This document shows, in pieces, positions 58,897 to 64,000 of a DNA stretch of 64,000 nt. The notes beneath the pieces were generated by a model. The model was given only the letters and a program-made list of their open reading frames with translations. It ran no database searches and was not told the DNA's origin. The first letter of the stretch is position 1. Each line of letters begins with the position of its first letter. The translations under genes were made by a program, and so were the position numbers. The stretch lies in the NCBI GenBank assembly GCA_003008705.1, contig PDUO01000002.1, forward strand, positions 142,898 through 206,897. The letters are read 5' to 3'. This DNA is from Pezicula radicicola. Taxonomy: Eukaryota > Ascomycota > Leotiomycetes > Helotiales > Dermateaceae.

Positions 58897-61097
58897 ATGC
58901 GTCCGCTTCCCGGAGAAGACGTGCGAGATCATCGCTGCCCGAGCTTCGCTGGAGATAACGACACGACCCCTCTCGCGGCACCCTCTTTTCAACCACCACA
59001 AATGACCTATTTTCTAGCTGATGAAAAGACTATGGAGACATCGCATACCCAGTCTGTAGCAAATCTTCCGAAGCCCCGCGACTCGGTCAAGAACAGTACC
59101 TTTGGCGTGGAGAGTCTTGAAACTACCATTGCTGAAGCCTCAGACCATGAAGAGAAAGGGCGCAGGGCTCGACAAAACTGGAAGAAGAATCTAGTGCAAC
59201 ATTTGGATACGGGATCTGAGGAGAGCTTAGCACGCTCGAGATCCTCCTCTCCACAGTCATCCAACGATATTAGTGATATTAGCCGCAACACATCCCCCTC
59301 CCACCAACGACGACGTTCCCAAGTTACTTCTCGACCATATACGCCCTCTCTGTTCGAATCTCCAGCTCCCGGCTCCTTCCTAAACAGTCCACGCTCTCAC
59401 AGAGACTCTGATGCCGGCTCGTACCTGGATGATGTTACAAGTCAAGCGATTGTGTCAAGCGGAGAGGAGGGAGAACGAGAGGCACCTCCAGAGATGATGG
59501 ATAGTGGAACGGCGCCTCAGCTTGTCATGCCGAGTTTGAAGATGCCCAGCAGGCGCCCATTTACAGAACGGGGGAAGAATATGGGCAGGCTGAAAGTGCT
59601 TATCGCGGGAGATTCTGGTAAGTTTTCTCCACTGCAATTATAGAGTAAGAGCGCTAACAATCTACAGGTGTGGGCAAGACGTCTTTAATAAAGGCTATCG
59701 TACAAATTTGTGAAGATATCGTCCACGTTGACTCCCTTTCACTGCCACCAATATCACTCCCCCAAGTTCGAAGGAAGAGTTCAAAATCTAGAACACGAAG
59801 CGCCGACTTAACATCCACACCCAAGATAACAGAGGTTTACGCCAGCACGAGAGCCTACCCAGCGTGGTGGTCTGACTTGGATGAAACGAATGTGTTGCGG
59901 AGGAGAAAGAGTATGGGAGATTCAGTCCTGGAAAGAAACCTGTGCTTTGTGGATACCCCAGGATATGGCACAGCGACCTCCTGTCTCGAATGCATAAATC
60001 CTGTGGTCGAATACGTCGAATCGCAGCTGAAGAAGATCATAATTCCAGACACACCCGACTCCGAGCTAATAAACATGCTCAGTGGTGGTGGTGGATCACA
60101 AGTAGATGTGGTATTCTATGTGCTCTCAACAGCGATGAAACCCGTGGATCTTGAATACATTCGCCGACTTTCAGCGCTTACAAATATTATCCCCATTGTT
60201 GGTTGTGCTGACAAGCTTTCTTCTGAGCAGCTTTCCACGTTAAAGACTACGATATTGAACGACCTCGAGGCAGCAGGTATCCGACCGTTCCTTTTTGGTT
60301 ACGGCACATCACACCCGACCGCCCCGTGGGCCGTATCGACGGCAACTGGAAAAGATGACGACAACATGGATGCAAGTCTTCTTATGAGCCCTGAATATGT
60401 GCAACCTTTAGTCCCTTCCGAACTGGGTGTATTTGTTGAGCAAGTCTTCAATGGTGATAGTATTTCATGGCTGCGGCATTCAGCTGCCAAGAAATTTATC
60501 CAGTGGAGAAACGAATCAGCTCCAGTACAAAGACCTCAAGGTCTCTACAGGCCTCTAACTATGGGTTCCTCGATGTCATCTTCTCAACTGACAGCACCAG
60601 TTGGAGCTACTACCTCATTTGCACTTGCTCGAATTACTGATCACACTCAACGCGAAGAGCGCCTTGCACAGATAAGATTATCAAACTGGGCAGCTGAGCT
60701 CCAACGTAGTCTACAGAACGAACGGAGGCGATTCGATGAATTGGCTCGTAATGAGAGGGCCGTTTGGCTTACTGAAAGACTTGGAGAATGTGTCCAAGAC
60801 GGTACAATTGTACCAATCTCCCAAGCTCGTCTGGATTACTACCCGGGATCTGCAGGAGCACTAGTTAAACAGGGAACGTACACACGCAAGGGAATATCGG
60901 ACCATTCGATCAATGCACAAGATCCTCTGGGTCTCTTGCAACTCAATGAAGATATCAAGAAACGCGGGTTGGTGGCCTTGAAGGTTATAAGCAGCTTTGG
61001 CATCATTGGTGGTCTTGCACTCTGGATCTCAAGAAGCTGGCATCCTGAGCCTTGGGGGGTTGACTGGTCAGAGTTTAATTTGGTGGATTGGAGATAG
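58897..61097 (+). CDS. Septin-like P-loop GTPase with C-terminal membrane segment
   Basis: Exons 58897-59617 and 59668-61097 give 716 residues. The first about 225 residues are Ser/Pro-rich, probably disordered. The G domain opens with LKVLIAGDSGVGKTSL (Walker A), the intron falling inside it. Then come CFVDTPGYG (G3) and IIPIVGCADKLSSEQL, in the place of the septin AKAD G4 box, with Asp after CA and Lys following. The central region and the loop KPVDLEYIRRLSALTNIIPIVG resemble septins (K-P-D-i..m..L...vNiIPvi). C-terminal to it is a charged helix (LQNERRRFDELARNERAVW), then a hydrophobic segment near the end (VISSFGIIGGLALWI). Filament-forming septins normally lack a membrane anchor, so this is a septin-related GTPase of uncertain role. 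Confidence 0.85.
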
Positions 61098-62574
61098 GAG
61101 GACCAGAGTATATTGCAACGCACTGAATGGCGTTCTGGGAGTTTAGCTTTAGGGATTGGCGCATCTCTTATGAGTTTCTCAGGGAGTTGAAGCCTACGGG
61201 CAGTAGCCATTAGCATGGTTTGGAGTATGTTGACTTTCATTAATTTATGTCCCGTTTGGAGATGAGGTGGAAGATACCGTAGATAGGAATGGAGCAGAAG
61301 AGATATGATGTTGTGGAGCATGATCTTTGACTGCTTGACAGTTCCAAGTGAGACGACTCTGGCTCCTGTACTGTTCTGTACGTGTATGTGGCCGACTTAA
61401 GTCCTCTACGGCCATGTATTTATGGCTTCCTAAACTTGAGGAGCAGGAAGACTACTAGGATGAATCTGGAGACCAATTATGATTCCAATGCGGAGTTTCC
61501 ATTTGTACAAGATTGAACTAATTGGTCTCGTGTTACCACTGGAAGTCTGGGGATACCTGAAGTAGACTTCATTCAAGCAGTTTTACGATATGTTGTACAT
61601 AGTCCCCGCACTTGTACAACTCCTCAATACGAGAAAAGGAGAGAATTTATGATCCTCCAGGCAGACGCTTCCACGGCAAGCCAGTAGAATACCAAACCTA
61701 GGTCTAAAAATACTCCATAATAGCCGCAAGTGTCAAACTTCGAACACGGAACCAAGTACCTGTCATCCGGAGCCACAACCGTCTGATAGCCCCGATTTCC
61801 GGAGCAGAAGCAGCTAAGCTTATTCATACTCTCCTAGTTCCAATGAGTTGAAGGAATACGAACATCTCACTCTTAAGCGAGGGAGTTAGTAATCACGTTT
61901 TCACGTTAGTTCTTCTATCTACGACTTCTCCATGTAGGCTATCGTATTTTATTTCGATAAGGGCAAATAAAATTTATAATGTCCTCAATGTGGTGTTCAT
62001 CTGGATTTTGACTTGCTAGATAGCTTGCATTTGTTTGCTTTTATTTTACTCTAGCTAGAATAGAGGCGTATAGCAAACGAGAGGAAATTTCAGCTTATAA
62101 TCTTGGCAGTAGTACGAAAAAGCCAAGTTTGTACTGCGCTCAGTATTATTCCCCAAAAACACGAGATTCTGTTCATCATCTGACAAGTGGTGGAGTACTA
62201 CTCCACCTACTGCAACTACTACTACTGTAAGGTAAAATATCAGTCTTGCACAGCCTTTAGTATGCATTCAGGCAAACACGAGGTATTGCTTGTCGTATGA
62301 TGAGATGGGCCATTCAGCTCTGTTGCCATTTACTAGCTTTTGTTGTTTGTCATGAGAGAGAGAGGGTCCTTTACAGCCTTCTTACATCTCAGCTAAGAAT
62401 AGCCCGCAGATACTGAATAGTTAGTCTACTGGGAAATGTATATAAGAAAGCCTTTCCAACATCAATTTCCTTCATCATCAAACAGTTCTCTATACCTTCT
62501 ACGCAATCATATATTATAATAATAAAACATCTTTCAAACCCACCTTACCTCAACTCAACAACCAAACCCTCACA
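61098..62574. other. Intergenic, no supported gene
   Basis: About 1.5 kb between two genes on the plus strand. It includes the 3' region of the GTPase gene. A TATA-like sequence for the next gene lies near its end. Confidence 0.55.
62438..62445 (+). promoter_or_regulatory. TATA box of small secreted protein gene
   Basis: GTATATAAG about 130 bp upstream of the start codon at 62575, followed by a C/A-rich leader. Confidence 0.5.
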
Positions 62575-62968
62575 ATGAAGACCTTCACCATCGCCACCTT
62601 CGTCGCTGTCCTCGCCGGTCTCGCCAGCGCAGCCCCAGCAAAAGAAGCCCGTCAATTCAGAGCCCAAATCACCTTCTATGGAGCAGCCGATGCCTCCTTC
62701 AGCCTCTCTGTTCCCACCGATGGCAGCGAGTTCACAATCTGTACGTCCCCATCACCCTGATGATTTAATTTTATTTAGATACGATATCTGACTTGGTGTT
62801 TGAAAAATTATAGCCAACCCATTGAGTGTCTCGAAGATTAGCTCTCTTGGTGGTGCTACTTGTGGTTTTCATGGTATTGATGGTAGTGAGACTGTTGTTG
62901 TTGGGGCTCAGACTGTTGATGTTGGACCTCCTCAGACTCAGGTCTCTGGATCTTGCTTGGCCTTTTAA
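62575..62968 (+). CDS. Small secreted protein
   Basis: Exons 62575-62740 and 62814-62968, joined over a 73-nt intron (GTACGT..TATAG), give 106 residues. A signal peptide (MKTFTIATFVAVLAGLASAAP) and a short Lys/Glu propeptide precede a mature part of about 80 residues: FRAQITFYGAADASFSLSVPTDGSEF, then LSVSKISSLGGATCGFHGIDGSETVVV and a final SGSCLAF. Two cysteines could form one disulfide. It is Gly/Val/Ser-rich and beta-prone. I do not recognise a named family. Its size, signal peptide and strong C-ending codons in exon 1 suggest a highly expressed secreted protein. Whether it acts on a plant host cannot be said. Confidence 0.75.
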
Positions 62969-64000
62969 AGGCCTTGCAGGTTTTCCTTTCCTTTGTGAGA
63001 TGCGATAAGAGGAGATGGATTTAGTGGGGAAGTGATGGGGCAGGGGTATTAAGTGTTTGGCTTTTAGTCGAAATATATGATTGAATGCTATTTCATCTCA
63101 CATCGTCTTCTCTCATTGGTGCTTCAGTCGCAACCTCGATATCAATACCTCTGTTACCAACATATTGATAAACTCCCATATCTAAGCTCTCTTATCATTT
63201 CAAGCCACTACTTTCATCTTAAGCCTCATTCCAATCACAATAAAAATCTCACCTCGCTTAACCTCCAACATCCAACAAATCTTCCCATCCAAACAGGGCT
63301 TTGAGCCGATGATAGTGCCGCAAAGACCTCATTCATGGGCAGAACCATGTCGAATCGAAATCTAAGAGCACCAAGCGAAATAATCCAACAGTGGCGAACC
63401 AGTGGGCATGTTGGAGTCAGGACTTTTGCTTCTGATACAATAACATGTCTTAGAGCTATTCAGCCCAATCATTGAATTCTTCTGCCTATCTATAGCTACT
63501 TTGGTAATTAATAACCTGTGACAAATACATTGTTTGTTTGTTTTGTGATAATGTGACGTCATGTTGTGACCAGGTCTTATGTAAGGGATCTGAGTAAGAC
63601 AAAAGCATGCATTCGGAAGAAGAGAGGAAGAGCCTCTATATACAAGGCAGGAGCACTAGTACTAGTGTAGTCCCGTGACATCTTATGGTAGAACGATTTC
63701 CTTCGACTGTAGGCGACCAAAACGAGTCTTCTCGGCGTTTCTTAGTGTTGTTTAATGTTGTGAAACTATTCATTCACTCTTTGTACTCAATTATGGAAAC
63801 AAAGAAGACAAACATGCTTCTCACACCTTGAAACCGGTAGCACATTCACCACCTAACAATATTGCAGTCGCTTTTACTTTAGCCTAAAGGGAAGATGTCA
63901 GCTTCATGTGAACATTGGAGTGGACCTCAAATTAAACTTGCAAGCTACTCCCCAATCTTCCCATGTCCTGACCTGCACCATGAACCGCATTCCATCATCA
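62969..64000. other. Intergenic to window end, no supported gene
   Basis: The 3' region of the small secreted protein gene, then frames without recognisable domains. Confidence 0.5.

Overview
The window looks like nuclear DNA of a filamentous ascomycete, most likely a plant-associated Leotiomycete close to Botrytis/Sclerotinia. The reasons are genes split by many short introns (about 45-120 nt, mostly GT..AG with CTRAC-like branch points), a decayed HET-domain gene, many secondary-metabolism families (cytochromes P450, a UbiA-type membrane enzyme, several flavoenzymes, a Zn2Cys6 regulator), and a pair of secreted pectin-degrading enzymes. The genus is inference from gene content and family recall; no search was run. 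I saw no tRNA, rRNA or CRISPR.

Layout. 0.6-3.6 kb: a broken HET-domain fragment and a Baeyer-Villiger-type flavin monooxygenase with an in-frame stop. 5.7-7.2 kb: a Git3-like seven-helix receptor. 8.0-10.1 kb: an amino acid permease. 11.1-13.2 kb: a decayed gene with two copies of an unrecognised domain. 13.9-15.8 kb: an intact thiamine-diphosphate enzyme resembling benzaldehyde lyase. 17.4-20.7 kb: a run of dead genes (short-chain dehydrogenase, NCS1 permease, UNC93-like tail) around an AT-rich, possibly RIP-mutated patch.

20.9-40.5 kb reads like a natural-product locus: P450 with a GC-AG intron, UbiA-type prenyltransferase/terpene cyclase, ACS-family MFS transporter, cupin, Zn2Cys6 regulator, then three flavoenzymes of different classes (salicylate-hydroxylase-like, secreted DAO-like, secreted BBE-like). 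No polyketide synthase or NRPS is present, so the UbiA protein is the best candidate for a scaffold-forming enzyme.

41-54 kb: a C2H2 zinc finger protein, a divergently transcribed pair of secreted pectinases (endopolygalacturonase and pectin methylesterase), an AzgA-like purine permease, a large protein with a methyltransferase-like C-terminus, and a second cupin. 54-63 kb: a second P450 of CYP7/CYP8-like appearance, a PHO85-type cyclin-dependent kinase with a 15-nt micro-exon, a divergently oriented septin-like GTPase with a C-terminal membrane segment, and a small secreted cysteine-containing protein.

Across several long exons the coding strand begins C-rich and ends G/T-rich. This pattern recurs on both strands and is reported as a finding. 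Coordinates of intron-split genes span start to stop codon; exon joins were read by eye from splice consensus and reading frame.
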